A stretch of 64,000 bases of DNA from Breznakiella homolactica (GCF_016616095.2 NZ_CP067089.2:1426001-1490000); one strand, 5' to 3'. Numbered from the stretch's first letter, positions 50,858 to 59,579 are shown. The notes: generated from the sequence alone by a model not told the origin. Numbers and translations: made by a program.

Positions 50858-51697
50858 ATGACTAAATCACAGCGGTATACTATAAAAAGCATCGGTGTTC
50901 ATACACTGGCAATTCTCGCCCTGATTCCGGTACTGTTTCCCATTTACTGGCTCATTGTCTCGGCGCTCCAGGATCCCCAGTCGATTATCAGCATCCCGCC
51001 CCGGCTTTTTCCAAAGGGATTTTCCCTGTACTTTGTCCGGAAGGTCTTCGGGGAATTCGGGATCGGGCGCTTTCTTTTCAACAGCGTATTCCTGTCGGTA
51101 ACATCAACCTTCCTGACGCTGGTGGTGGCATGCCTGGCGGCGTTCAGCTATATTGCCTACAAGTTCAGATTCCGGGAAACCTTTTCCAAGCTGGTACTCT
51201 TTGTGTATATGTTTCCCCAGATCCTCATCATCATCCCTATATATCTCCTCATGACCCGGATGCATCTTATCAATACCTTTACCGGGCTCATGCTCTGCTA
51301 TATCGCCTTTGAACTTCCCATCTGTATTTGGACCATGCAGTCCTACTTCGAAACCATTCCCCGGGACTTGGTGGATGCCGCGGAGATTGACGGCCTTTCC
51401 CGCATACGGACCCTCTGGCACGTATTCCTTCCGGTGGCGCTGCCAGGGCTGGCGGCTTCGGGAATCATGACGTTCATCGGAATCTGGAACAACTTCCTCC
51501 TGGCAAATACTCTTTTAATTGATGAAACGAAAAAGACCCTCCCGGTGGTTATTGCGGACTTTGCATCCCGGGACAACATGATGCAGGGTGATGTTCTGGC
51601 GGCGTCCCTGGTGGTGTGTATCCCTTCATTCTTCTTTGCACTTTTTGCCCAGAAGTATTTGGTCGGGGGCCTCACCAGCGGGGCGGTTAAGGCTTAA
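50858..51697 (+). CDS. Sugar ABC transporter permease, MalG type
   Basis: 279 residues, six membrane helices. The N-terminus LALIPVLFPIYWLIVSAL, the EAA loop DAAEIDGLSRIRTLWHVFLP (about residue 170) and the tail FFALFAQKYLVGGLTSGAVK are all standard for CUT1. It completes the membrane channel with the gene at 49928. The enolase-superfamily gene starts 18 bp later, tying uptake to catabolism. Confidence 0.92.
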   Translation: MTKSQRYTIKSIGVHTLAILALIPVLFPIYWLIVSALQDPQSIISIPPRLFPKGFSLYFVRKVFGEFGIGRFLFNSVFLSVTSTFLTLVVACLAAFSYIAYKFRFRETFSKLVLFVYMFPQILIIIPIYLLMTRMHLINTFTGLMLCYIAFELPICIWTMQSYFETIPRDLVDAAEIDGLSRIRTLWHVFLPVALPGLAASGIMTFIGIWNNFLLANTLLIDETKKTLPVVIADFASRDNMMQGDVLAASLVVCIPSFFFALFAQKYLVGGLTSGAVKA

Positions 51698-51715
51698 GAG
51701 AAAAGGTTACTGGCT

Positions 51716-52855
51716 ATGAAAATTACGGATATAAAAACCCGCTTCATCGATATCTATATGTTTGTGGAAGTCCATACCGATGAGGGAATAATCGGACTTG
51801 GGGAAGCCGGTTCCTGGGCTTTCCTTGAAGCCGCCGCCGCTGCGGTGGAAACCTTCAAACGGTATCTTATTGGACAGGACCCGCTGCTCCGGGAACACCA
51901 TTGGCAGTATCTCTACCGCTGTTACCATTTCCGCGGGGCCGCGATTATGGCGGCCCTGTCGGCCATCGATATTGCCCTATGGGATATTGCAGGAAAATAT
52001 TACGGCGTTCCCTGTTACCAGCTCATGGGCGGGAAATGCCGCGACAAGGCCAGGGTGTATTACCATGTGTACGGCGGCAGCAGGCAGGAATTAATTGACG
52101 GATGCATCCGGGCAAAAGAAGCGGGCTTTACCGCGGTGGGCCATCTGACACCTTTTGCGGATGAGCCCCGGGACAAAAGCTGGTTCAAGACCTTTGCTTC
52201 CCGGATCGATGACGGCATTGAAAGCGTCCGGCAATACCGGGAAGCGGTGGGAAATGATGTGGATTTGTGCATCGAAATTCACCGCCAGCTTACAGTGCCG
52301 GAAGCGGTTGCCCTGGGGCGGGGTATCGAAGCATACCGTCCGTATTTTTTTGAAGACCCGGTAAAACCCGATAACTTTGACGAGATGGCGGAAGTGGCCG
52401 CCAGCATTCCCATAGCCATTGCGACAGGAGAGCGGATTCACACGCTCCAGGAATTCGTGATGCTCCTTTCCCGGCATGCCTGCCGGTTTATCCGGCCCGA
52501 TGTCTGTATGTGCGGCGGCCTGACCCACGCAAAAAAAATCGCCGCCCTGGCGGAAGCTTTCGGAGTGCAGGTTATTCCCCATAATCCATTGAGCCCCGTA
52601 AGCACCGCCGCGTGTATACAGCTGGCCGCGGCGATTCCCAATTTCGCTATCCAGGAATATCCCATTGGCGAGGACCGGCCGCCCAAGAGCGGCATTGTGA
52701 AAAGCGCCCTTACGCTTGAAGACGGTTTCCTGGTTATTCCCGATACTCCGGGTATCGGGGTGGAACTGCAGCCGGATGCGGAAAAGGAATTTCCTTATAT
52801 ACCCCGGGAATACAAAACGCGGCTCCAGTCGGACGGTTCGGTATTCGACCAATAA
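51716..52855 (+). CDS. Enolase-superfamily dehydratase, galactonate/mannonate dehydratase-like
   Basis: 379 residues. The barrel has the E-x-H type second strand (DLCIEIHRQLTVPEA), FFEDPVKPDN, IATGERIHTLQEF and VQVIPHNPLSPVSTAA, the arrangement of galactonate and mannonate dehydratases, where the His after the first ligand acts as acid. The K-x-K lysines of the mandelate-racemase type are absent (AVGHLTP there). It therefore differs mechanistically from the enzyme at 47188 and probably acts on a different acid sugar or the opposite epimer. Cotranscribed with the transporter. Confidence 0.88.
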   Translation: MKITDIKTRFIDIYMFVEVHTDEGIIGLGEAGSWAFLEAAAAAVETFKRYLIGQDPLLREHHWQYLYRCYHFRGAAIMAALSAIDIALWDIAGKYYGVPCYQLMGGKCRDKARVYYHVYGGSRQELIDGCIRAKEAGFTAVGHLTPFADEPRDKSWFKTFASRIDDGIESVRQYREAVGNDVDLCIEIHRQLTVPEAVALGRGIEAYRPYFFEDPVKPDNFDEMAEVAASIPIAIATGERIHTLQEFVMLLSRHACRFIRPDVCMCGGLTHAKKIAALAEAFGVQVIPHNPLSPVSTAACIQLAAAIPNFAIQEYPIGEDRPPKSGIVKSALTLEDGFLVIPDTPGIGVELQPDAEKEFPYIPREYKTRLQSDGSVFDQ

Positions 52856-52864
52856 TAGATATTG

Positions 52865-52970
52865 GAGTTGTTCGGAAACTTCAGTTTCAGAACAACTTCC
52901 GCTGAAAAACAGCAAAATACACAGTATTTTGCAGAATGTGTTCGATAACCAACCGGGTTATCGGACACAT
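52865..52970 (+). repeat. Intercistronic three-hairpin element, family 2b (copy 2)
   Basis: Hairpin 1 GTTGTTCGGAAAC-TTCA-GTTTCAGAACAAC (52867-52896); linker TTCCGCTGAAAAA; hairpin 2 GCAAAATAC-ACA-GTATTTTGC (52912-52932); hairpin 3 ATGTGTTCGATAACC...GGTTATCGGACACAT (52936-52970), again with AACC after the 5' arm. It begins ten bases after the upstream stop and ends 31 bp before ATG 53002. Compare copy 1 at 48.3 kb. Confidence 0.72.
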
Positions 52971-53001
52971 CTATTGCTTTTACAAAAAGGAAACAGCAGC
53001 C

Positions 53002-54528
53002 ATGAAACAGCTCCCATCATCCTATGCGGAACTTACGGAAATGATCCATGCCCAGGACGGCACACGGTATCCCGCCAAAACCCTGGTAACCATGGAACTG
53101 CAGCCCGGATACGAACGGGCAAAAACAAAGATGATTTTTCCCATGCTGGCTATCAACGAAGCCCATCTTATCATGCTCATGGAACAGAATATTGTAAGCA
53201 GAGAAACCGGTGCGCTGATAATGAAAGAATTGGAATCCATCAATTATGCCGGATACACGGACCATACCTACACCGGACAGTTCGAGGATCTTTTTTTTGA
53301 AATAGAACATGAACTCATAGAACGGACCGGCGGCCTGGGAGGAAACCTCCACCTGGCCCGGAGCCGAAATGATATGTGTCTTTGCCTGGCCCATATAGTA
53401 ATCCGGGAAGAACTGCTTGATCTTATACGCATTGCCTTGGAAGTCCAGAACACCCTGCGGCTCTTTGCCGAAGAACACCGGGACACCCTCTATGTGGTGC
53501 ATACTCATACCCAGCATGCCCAGCCCAGTGTTCTTGGCCATTACTTCCTGGGCGCGGCGGATCTTCTTGACCGGGATATCAGCCGTATGCAGCGGGCTTA
53601 TGAACAGGTAAACCGCAGTCCCATGGGAGCCGCGGCTATTACTACCAGTGGTTTTCCTATTGACCGCCAGCGGGTAAGCGACCTGCTGGGATTTGCCGGC
53701 TTTATTGAAAATTCCTATGATGCCATCGGCAATGCAGACTTCTTTACCGAGACAGCCTCGGCGGTTTCCCTGGCGGCCCTGAACCTTGGCCGGGTGGTTA
53801 CGGATCTGATCCTCTGGGCAACCGAGGAACTGCATGTGATCCGGGTGGCGGACGGTTATATTTCGACCAGTTCCATTATGCCCCAGAAACGGAATCCCAT
53901 TGCCCTGGAGCATCTGCGGGCATCGCTTTCGGCGGTAAAGGGTCTTGCGGATTCGGTTAATCTGGTGTTCTTCAAATCACCCTATGGGGATATTTCCGAT
54001 TATGAGGATGCGGAAGACCATATATCCCGGACCCTGGAACTGCTCAAGACCAATTACCGGCTTTTCAATGCGGTAATGGGAACCCTGGAGGTTGACCGGG
54101 AACTGCTCCGCCGGCGGGCCCATGAGAGTTTTTCCGTGGTCACCGAAATGGCCGATGAAATGTACCGGTCCTATGGAATCCCCTTTCGGCAGGCACACCA
54201 TGTGGTGGCCTCCCTGGTCAAGGAAGCGGGCGCCCGGGGATACAACCTAAAATCCATAAGCCGGGATTTCTTTGCGGAGGTCTACGAAAACATTACCGGC
54301 CAGGCCTTTGCCGGAGATTTTTCCGCCATCCAAAAAAGCATGGACCCGGACCATTTTGTCAGATCCCGGGATGTTGCCGGGGGAACCTCCCCGCAGGCCA
54401 TACAGTATATGATTGCATCGGCGGAGAAAAAAATTGCCCGCCGCCGCGACTGGATTGCTGCCGAGGAAAACCGTATTGACCAGGCGGACAAAAAAAGGGA
54501 AACTTTGGTGTCTTCAATTATCAAATAA
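53002..54528 (+). CDS. Argininosuccinate lyase-like enzyme in a catabolic unit
   Basis: 508 residues, longer than ArgH (about 460), from ATG 53002 (AAGGA ten bases upstream). The superfamily boxes are present: GNLHLARSRNDMCLCLAHIV (ArgH has RSRNDQ; here Met replaces Gln), HTHTQHAQPSVLGHYFLGAA with the catalytic His, and SSIMPQKRNPIALEH with the catalytic Ser loop. The family splits C-N bonds by beta-elimination, releasing fumarate (argininosuccinate, adenylosuccinate, ethylenediamine-disuccinate). The Gln change, the extra N-terminal length and the dehydratase/transporter/oxidoreductase neighbours argue against arginine synthesis and for an N-substituted amino acid substrate (inference). Confidence 0.85.
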   Translation: MKQLPSSYAELTEMIHAQDGTRYPAKTLVTMELQPGYERAKTKMIFPMLAINEAHLIMLMEQNIVSRETGALIMKELESINYAGYTDHTYTGQFEDLFFEIEHELIERTGGLGGNLHLARSRNDMCLCLAHIVIREELLDLIRIALEVQNTLRLFAEEHRDTLYVVHTHTQHAQPSVLGHYFLGAADLLDRDISRMQRAYEQVNRSPMGAAAITTSGFPIDRQRVSDLLGFAGFIENSYDAIGNADFFTETASAVSLAALNLGRVVTDLILWATEELHVIRVADGYISTSSIMPQKRNPIALEHLRASLSAVKGLADSVNLVFFKSPYGDISDYEDAEDHISRTLELLKTNYRLFNAVMGTLEVDRELLRRRAHESFSVVTEMADEMYRSYGIPFRQAHHVVASLVKEAGARGYNLKSISRDFFAEVYENITGQAFAGDFSAIQKSMDPDHFVRSRDVAGGTSPQAIQYMIASAEKKIARRRDWIAAEENRIDQADKKRETLVSSIIK

Positions 54529-54560
54529 TTAAGAGCACAGCGGAAAAGGGAGAACCACCC

Positions 54561-55529
54561 ATGAATATAGGAATTCTTGGAGCAGGCCATATTGCGAAGA
54601 AGATGGCAATCACGGCCAATAAAATGGACGGCGCTGCGGCCTGCGCCGTCGCATCCAGGGACGCGTCCAAGGCTGCTTCCTTTGCCAAGGAATACTGTAT
54701 CGAAAAAGCCTACGGTTCATACGATGATATGGTCCGGGATTCCAATATAGATCTGGTCTATGTGGCAACACCCCATTCCCATCATTATGAACATATGAAG
54801 CTGTGCCTGAATAACGGGAAACACGTCCTCTGTGAAAAGGCCTTTACCCTGAACGCGGCCCAGGCGGAGGAAATCTGCGCCCTGGCCCGGCAGAAGGGGC
54901 TGCTTGCGGCTGAGGCCATCTGGACCCGGTACCTCCCCATACGGACCATCCTCAATGAGGTCCTGGCAAGCGGAATTATCGGGACACCTTCATCACTTAC
55001 GGCAAATCTCTGTCATGTGGTGAACACCAAGGAACGGCTTGTAAACCCGGCCCTGGGCGGAGGGGCGCTGCTCGACCTGGGGGTGTATACTATCAATTTC
55101 GCCCTCATGGTTTTCGGAAATGATATAAAAAACATTACGTCCTCCGCGGTCCTGTTTGATACCGGTGTGGATGCCCAGGAATCCATGTGTTTTATCTACA
55201 ATGACGGAAAAATGGCAGTGCTCCATAACAGCGCCCTGGCCAAGGGAGACCGGCGGGGTATGATCTACGGCGACAGGGGATTTATTGAAGCGGTAAATAT
55301 TAACAATTGTGAAAAACTTCTGGTGTACGATCTGGAACACAACATTGTAAAAACCTATGATGCACCGGCCCAGATTACCGGGTTTGAATATGAAATTCTG
55401 GCGTGTCAGAGAGCGATTGCGGCCGGAGCAGTTGAGTGTCCGGAAATGCCCCATGCCGAGATAATACGGGTTATGGGGATTATGGACAGCCTCCGCAAGC
55501 AATGGGGTGTGGTCTATCCCGGAGAGTAA
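54561..55529 (+). CDS. Gfo/Idh/MocA-family oxidoreductase (copy 2)
   Basis: 322 residues. Rossmann start MNIGILGAGHIAKKMAITAN, DLVYVATPHSHHYEHMKLCL, HVLCEKAFTLNAAQA and LLDLGVYTINFALMVFG align along their whole length with the protein at 45349-46326, clearly paralogues from a duplication. NAD(P)-dependent oxidoreductase of a sugar or inositol-like substrate. It follows the lyase by 32 bp and probably belongs to the same transcript. Confidence 0.88.
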   Translation: MNIGILGAGHIAKKMAITANKMDGAAACAVASRDASKAASFAKEYCIEKAYGSYDDMVRDSNIDLVYVATPHSHHYEHMKLCLNNGKHVLCEKAFTLNAAQAEEICALARQKGLLAAEAIWTRYLPIRTILNEVLASGIIGTPSSLTANLCHVVNTKERLVNPALGGGALLDLGVYTINFALMVFGNDIKNITSSAVLFDTGVDAQESMCFIYNDGKMAVLHNSALAKGDRRGMIYGDRGFIEAVNINNCEKLLVYDLEHNIVKTYDAPAQITGFEYEILACQRAIAAGAVECPEMPHAEIIRVMGIMDSLRKQWGVVYPGE

Positions 55530-55567
55530 TTTGGACCGCCATACAAGTGCCGGAGGAGAAACAGGCC

Positions 55568-56074
55568 ATGACTATTGATGACTGCATTACCGTCCTGGAA
55601 ACCCAGGAATCCATGCTTCAGTTTGAATCTTTTAACCGTACCCGCGCATGGGAACTCGGAACGGTATTCGCTCTGGCGGCGGCAGAAAAAAAACTCAGTG
55701 TCACCATCTGCATCCGGCTTTTCAGCGGGCTCACCCTGTTCCAGTACGCCTGTGAAGGCACAAACCTGAACAATGAATCCTGGATAAACCGCAAATACAA
55801 CACCGTCCGGGACCTGGAAACCAGCACCCTGCTCCACGCGCTGCTGCTGAAGAAAAAAGGAAAAACCCTGGAAGACAAGGGCCTCGACCCGGCGCAGTAC
55901 GTTGCCTGCGGCGGCGGATTCCCCATCCGCCTTAAGGACAGCGGAACCATTGGCGCGGTCCTCGTGTCCGGACTTCCCCACGCTGAGGATCACGGACTGC
56001 TGGTTGAATGCATCGCCGCATATCTAAAAACGGACAATGTTCCCGCGCTGCCTCCGGGAGAGTGTCCGCTGTAA
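55568..56074 (+). CDS. UPF0303 / GlcG-HbpS-like domain protein
   Basis: 168 residues from ATG 55568, with GGAGGAG upstream; the open frame continues upstream through the end of the oxidoreductase gene. The sequence (FNRTRAWELGTVFALAAAEK, FQYACEGTNLNNESWINRKY, GGGFPIRLKDSGTIGAVLVS) matches the UPF0303 family of the HbpS/GlcG fold. GlcG-like proteins are commonly linked to glycolate or diol use and may bind haem or corrinoid; the role here is unknown. Last gene of the unit; a terminator follows. Confidence 0.82.
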   Translation: MTIDDCITVLETQESMLQFESFNRTRAWELGTVFALAAAEKKLSVTICIRLFSGLTLFQYACEGTNLNNESWINRKYNTVRDLETSTLLHALLLKKKGKTLEDKGLDPAQYVACGGGFPIRLKDSGTIGAVLVSGLPHAEDHGLLVECIAAYLKTDNVPALPPGECPL

Positions 56075-56083
56075 GGATCCATA

Positions 56084-56112
56084 AAAAAACCGCCCTTTCG
56101 GGCGGTTTTTTT
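56084..56112. terminator. Bidirectional terminator
   Basis: AAAACCGCCC-TTTC-GGGCGGTTTT with A-run and T-run on the two sides, placed between the convergent stops at 56074 and 56114. Confidence 0.9.
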
Positions 56113-56113
56113 G

Positions 56114-56809
56114 TCAGCGGGTTCCGCTTCTGGCTTCACCCTTTATTGAAGGGATCTTAAGCACCATATCCGGAAGGATCAGATCAGGATCCGCAGGATC
56201 CGGGAAGGCGTCTTTATTCGCTTCATACAGACGGGGCCATTCATAGGGGTTGCCGTATACGAAATCGTATTCAGCGATTCTCCAAAGGCAATCCCGCCGG
56301 TCCGGTATAAGTTTAACCTTATAATAAGCCGCAAGTCCGGTCTGGGAGGACGGGGTCTGGCTTCCGCCGGTATACTGGAGTCCGACGTCCTTCAGCAGCT
56401 GTATAACCATCTGTGAGTCGGGAATACTGTTTTCGTAATCCTTGGCGTTGTATTTTGAAGTGGCCGACGCAAAATACCCGGCGGCTTCGTCGTACAGCTC
56501 CTTGTCGCGGCTTTCAAGCCGGATGCTGTTGGCGTAATCCATCCGCGCTTTGGCCGCGACATAGGAAGACCGGGCGCGGTAGGCCAGGAGCTGTTCCTGG
56601 ATATACTGCCTGGAGAGGGCGGCGTATTCCTGGGATTTAACCGCGTGCTCCCGGGCAAGCTCATACTGGCCGTCATCGATGGCCTTCTGGGAAAGTGCGG
56701 CGTATTCAAGGGACTGCTTGTAATATTCGTTGTTTTCCAGGGACTGAGCCGGCAGATTAGCCGCTAAAAGGATACATGCGATAAAAAGTAATGCACTTTT
56801 CTTAATCAT
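56114..56809 (-). CDS. Secreted helical protein with C-terminal LysM-like domain
   Basis: 231 residues. The signal peptide MIKKSALLFIACILLAANLP is cleaved near AQS. The middle (about 30-130) has helical repeats (YKQSLEYAALSQKAIDDGQY, EHAVKSQEYAALSRQYIQEQ) and could be coiled or TPR-like. The last 55 residues (VKLIPDRRDCLWRIAEYDFV, YEANKDAFPDPADPDLILPD, VLKIPS) match the spirochaete LysM pattern, with an inserted segment. It probably binds peptidoglycan in the periplasm. Its ATG overlaps the stop of the preceding lipoprotein by one base, so they are coexpressed. Confidence 0.8.
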   Translation of the reverse strand: MIKKSALLFIACILLAANLPAQSLENNEYYKQSLEYAALSQKAIDDGQYELAREHAVKSQEYAALSRQYIQEQLLAYRARSSYVAAKARMDYANSIRLESRDKELYDEAAGYFASATSKYNAKDYENSIPDSQMVIQLLKDVGLQYTGGSQTPSSQTGLAAYYKVKLIPDRRDCLWRIAEYDFVYGNPYEWPRLYEANKDAFPDPADPDLILPDMVLKIPSIKGEARSGTR

Positions 56810-57213
56810 TACTGCCCTCCTTCTGCGGATTCGGCCTGGGCCTGTTCCAGGGCGGCGGCATCATCCTCAGCGCCCTTGATTTCGAGTTTCGCCCGGTTCA
56901 GCTGATCCATGGCAGCGTCCCTCTGGGTCTTTGCTTTGTTATAGGAACTTATGAACAGCCGTTCCGCTTCGCGGTATTTTTCCGCGGCGGCGTCTCCGGT
57001 CGCAATGGCTTCGCCCTGGTTAAAAGCATCCATGGCAGCGTCAAATTCATCCTTTACCGCAACATTTGCCTTAATAGAACGGGCGTCTTCCATTGCCTTG
57101 ACGGCCCTGTCCTTTGAGGCGGCCGCGTCAGCGGCACCGCTTTCGGGAGAAGGAGAAGAAGCGCAGGAAAAAAACAACAGTAAAACCGGTACAATACATA
57201 ACAGTTTCTTCAT
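56809..57213 (-). CDS. Small helical lipoprotein
   Basis: 134 residues. The signal sequence ends LLLFFSCASSPSP, a clear lipobox with Cys near residue 18. The rest is Ala/Glu/Lys-rich and helical (KAMEDARSIKANVAVKDEFD, YREAERLFISSYNKAKTQRD), with a low-complexity Ala-Ala-Glu tail, similar in style to murein-associated helical lipoproteins. It is upstream of and overlapping the LysM-like gene, so the two may link the outer membrane to peptidoglycan. A weak promoter (TTGTGT, 16 bp, TATTAT) lies upstream at about 57221-57250. Confidence 0.82.
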   Translation of the reverse strand: MKKLLCIVPVLLLFFSCASSPSPESGAADAAASKDRAVKAMEDARSIKANVAVKDEFDAAMDAFNQGEAIATGDAAAEKYREAERLFISSYNKAKTQRDAAMDQLNRAKLEIKGAEDDAAALEQAQAESAEGGQ

Positions 57214-57438
57214 GATCCCACCTTATAATAATTTTGCATATAAAACACACAATAAACCGCAAAGGGATTATGTGTCAGTTACACAGCATCACTCTAAATA
57301 ATACAACAGCTGGGGGCAACGTCAACCGGTCACTGTTTTCCATTCGGCACAGTCATTCTTAATTATACCAAATTTCATAAAAAAAGCCAAAACAAATTTA
57401 ACAATCCGGAAAAAAAATACGATACCGGAAGCATGGGT

Positions 57439-58266
57439 TTAATCCAGTTCACGGTGGAGAACAGCAACGGGGATATTCCGGGAACGCAGATTTGCCGCGA
57501 GGGCCTCGGTGATGGCCACGGAACGGTGCTGCCCCCCGGTACAGCCGATACGGACGGCAATGGAGGACCGGCCCTGGTCGGAAAAAGCCTTTGCCATAAT
57601 GGTACAAAGCTCCGTCAGAGCCCGGAGGGTTTCCCGGGAGCTCTCAAAGCCGAAGACGTAATCGGCGCAGGCTTTGTCTTTTCCCGTAAGCGGGCGGAGG
57701 GAGCTGATATAATAGGGATTGGGAATAAAACGGACATCCATAATGAGATCCCCCGACGCCGGGCCGTATCGGAACCCGAAGGACATGATTTCAACGGTGG
57801 TGCTTTCCCCCGGGGAACGGCCTTCGGCTAAGTTTATTACTCGATTGCGTTCTTCCTCCGGGGTAACGTAGTTGCTGTTGATGATAAGGTCCGCTTCTCC
57901 CCGGACCGGTTCGAGGTCCCGCCTGAGCCGGTCAAGAAGGGCCGTCATGTCCGTTTCACCGATTCTCCCGTCCTTGGCGTTCCGGTCCAGCAGGAGCGTA
58001 TCCCCGGCTTCAACAAAAACAAGCTTAAACGGGATTTGGCTGCCCCGCAGCTCCGCGGTAAGCCTGCGCAGATCTTCGGCGTCGGCGCCGGTTTCGGTTC
58101 TGACGGTGATGGCTATTTTCTCGGCGGTTCCGCCGCCGTGGGCCCGGATAAACTCCGGAACCGAAAGCGGGGGCATATCATCCCTGCTTATGTATTTCAT
58201 GGATTCCAGCTGCTGCAGCAGTATGCTGCGGCCCGCGTAGGGATATCCCGCTATCAGTATTACCAT
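57439..58266 (-). CDS. rapZ: RapZ/YvcJ-family protein with degenerate P-loop
   Basis: 275 residues. The C-terminal domain is well kept: SFGFRYGPASGDLIMDVRFI, NPYYISSLRPLTGKDKACAD, and VRIGCTGGQHRSVAITEALA near the end. The N-terminal P-loop is GYPYAGRSIL, where active homologues have G-x-x-x-x-GKS, so the Lys is replaced by Arg. Family members bind nucleotides and, in enterics, RNA or glucosamine-6-phosphate, controlling GlmS through small RNAs. The substitution may weaken nucleotide binding. It lies 14 bp after the histidine-kinase gene on the same strand. Confidence 0.9.
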   Translation of the reverse strand: MVILIAGYPYAGRSILLQQLESMKYISRDDMPPLSVPEFIRAHGGGTAEKIAITVRTETGADAEDLRRLTAELRGSQIPFKLVFVEAGDTLLLDRNAKDGRIGETDMTALLDRLRRDLEPVRGEADLIINSNYVTPEEERNRVINLAEGRSPGESTTVEIMSFGFRYGPASGDLIMDVRFIPNPYYISSLRPLTGKDKACADYVFGFESSRETLRALTELCTIMAKAFSDQGRSSIAVRIGCTGGQHRSVAITEALAANLRSRNIPVAVLHRELD

Positions 58267-58280
58267 GGTATAATCCTCCG

Positions 58281-59579
58281 CTATATCTCCCGGGATACGG
58301 GTATGGTGATTGAAAAGAGCGTACCCTTCCCGGGGGTGCTCCTGACGGTGATTTCTCCACGGAAGAGCGAAACAATATCCTTTACCAGTGCCAGACCCAG
58401 GCCGCTCCCGCCCGAAGCCGACCCCCGGGCTTTTTCCACCCGGTAAAACCGGTTAAAAATGTGTTCCAGCTCTTCCGGCTCAATGCCGATTCCCGTATCT
58501 TCAATATCTATAGAAAAAACCGTACCGGTATTGACGGCCCGGATACGGATGGTGCCTTCCGAGGGAGTATATTTAATCGCGTTCTCCACAACATTCTTTA
58601 CCGCCAGATAAAACCAGTTTTCATTTCCCGGGAGCAGCATCGGTTCCGGGTTTATTTCCGCAATAAAAGACTGGCCTTTTTGTTCAGCCAGGACACCGAG
58701 AGTCTGGGCGATACCGCGCAGAACCAGGGTTACATCCACCGTTCCGTCGGGATCGCCGGGGAGTTCATGGCCTATTTCGGACAGGGAAAGGAGTTCCGAA
58801 ATAAGCCGCTTGAGCCGCTCGGTTTCAATATCCATTATTTCAAAAGCCCGGGTGCTTTCCTCGGGCTGCATGGTATTTCCCATCCTGAACATTTCAATAA
58901 ATCCGGAAATCAGCGTAAGGGGTGTCCTGAACTCATGGGAGACACTGGCGACAAAATCCTTTTTGAGGTTCTCCAGTTTCAGCAGTTCCGTAACATCCTT
59001 GATGATTGCCAGGGAACCGAAATCAGTTCCGGTCCGGTATTTATCTATAATGGGGCCGACCCGGACTTCGAGTTTGCGTCCATCCGGAGTTTCCAGACAG
59101 AGCTGCTCGGCTGCCTTTGACGCGGTGACCTTCCGGCAGGAATCGAGAATGGCAGACAGGGGTTCCGCCGCATTGAGGTGATTGGAAGATTTGCTGAAAA
59201 ATATCTCCGGCCCAAGGTTAAGAAGTTCCTTTGCCCTGCCGTTGAAGAGTACTACCTGATTGTCCTTATCCACCAGAAAAAAACCATCTTCGATCGAAGA
59301 AAAGATAGAATTGATATAGTTGTTCCAGTTATTCACCCGGGCGGTCAAATCATTGAGCTGGCGCCGGAGTTCGGCTTCAAGGTTCGCGGTTTCCCTTTTC
59401 CATACCGGCAGGGGTCTCCGTTTTTTATTTACCAGCAGCGCCGCCAGCCCCGCGAGAACCGCGGCAGCCACCAGGGCAAGGATCAGCACCGCGGCAAGCA
59501 GGACCCGCATAAGCCCCGAATCAACGGAAACAGTTTCCTGACCCGACAGGGCGTTTATTATCTCAATGAGGTCCGTCAT
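58281..59579 (-). CDS. PhoR-like sensor histidine kinase
   Basis: 432 residues. One N-terminal membrane helix (about 22-50), a short linker, a PAS domain (about 85-200; VNNWNNYINSIFSSIEDGFF, DKNQ-type VVLFNGRAKELLNL), then HisKA with the phospho-acceptor His in VASVSHEFRTPLTLISGFIE (about residue 215). HATPase boxes are NVVENAIKYTPSEG, DTGIGIEPEELEHIF and GSGLGLALVKDIV. The single helix gives little periplasmic sensing, so an intracellular signal through PAS or a partner is likely. The start overlaps the response-regulator stop (ATGA). Downstream is rapZ. Confidence 0.92.
   Translation of the reverse strand: MTDLIEIINALSGQETVSVDSGLMRVLLAAVLILALVAAAVLAGLAALLVNKKRRPLPVWKRETANLEAELRRQLNDLTARVNNWNNYINSIFSSIEDGFFLVDKDNQVVLFNGRAKELLNLGPEIFFSKSSNHLNAAEPLSAILDSCRKVTASKAAEQLCLETPDGRKLEVRVGPIIDKYRTGTDFGSLAIIKDVTELLKLENLKKDFVASVSHEFRTPLTLISGFIEMFRMGNTMQPEESTRAFEIMDIETERLKRLISELLSLSEIGHELPGDPDGTVDVTLVLRGIAQTLGVLAEQKGQSFIAEINPEPMLLPGNENWFYLAVKNVVENAIKYTPSEGTIRIRAVNTGTVFSIDIEDTGIGIEPEELEHIFNRFYRVEKARGSASGGSGLGLALVKDIVSLFRGEITVRSTPGKGTLFSITIPVSREI

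Noticed and set aside
53002..54528. Calling this gene argH of arginine biosynthesis on the strength of argR at 10.4 kb
   Set aside because: It is 42 kb from argR, in a catabolic operon, longer than ArgH and altered at the RSRNDQ box.
56084..56112. A family 2 repeat hairpin
   Set aside because: It is a plain GC stem with A- and T-runs between convergent stops, i.e. a terminator, without the family linkers.
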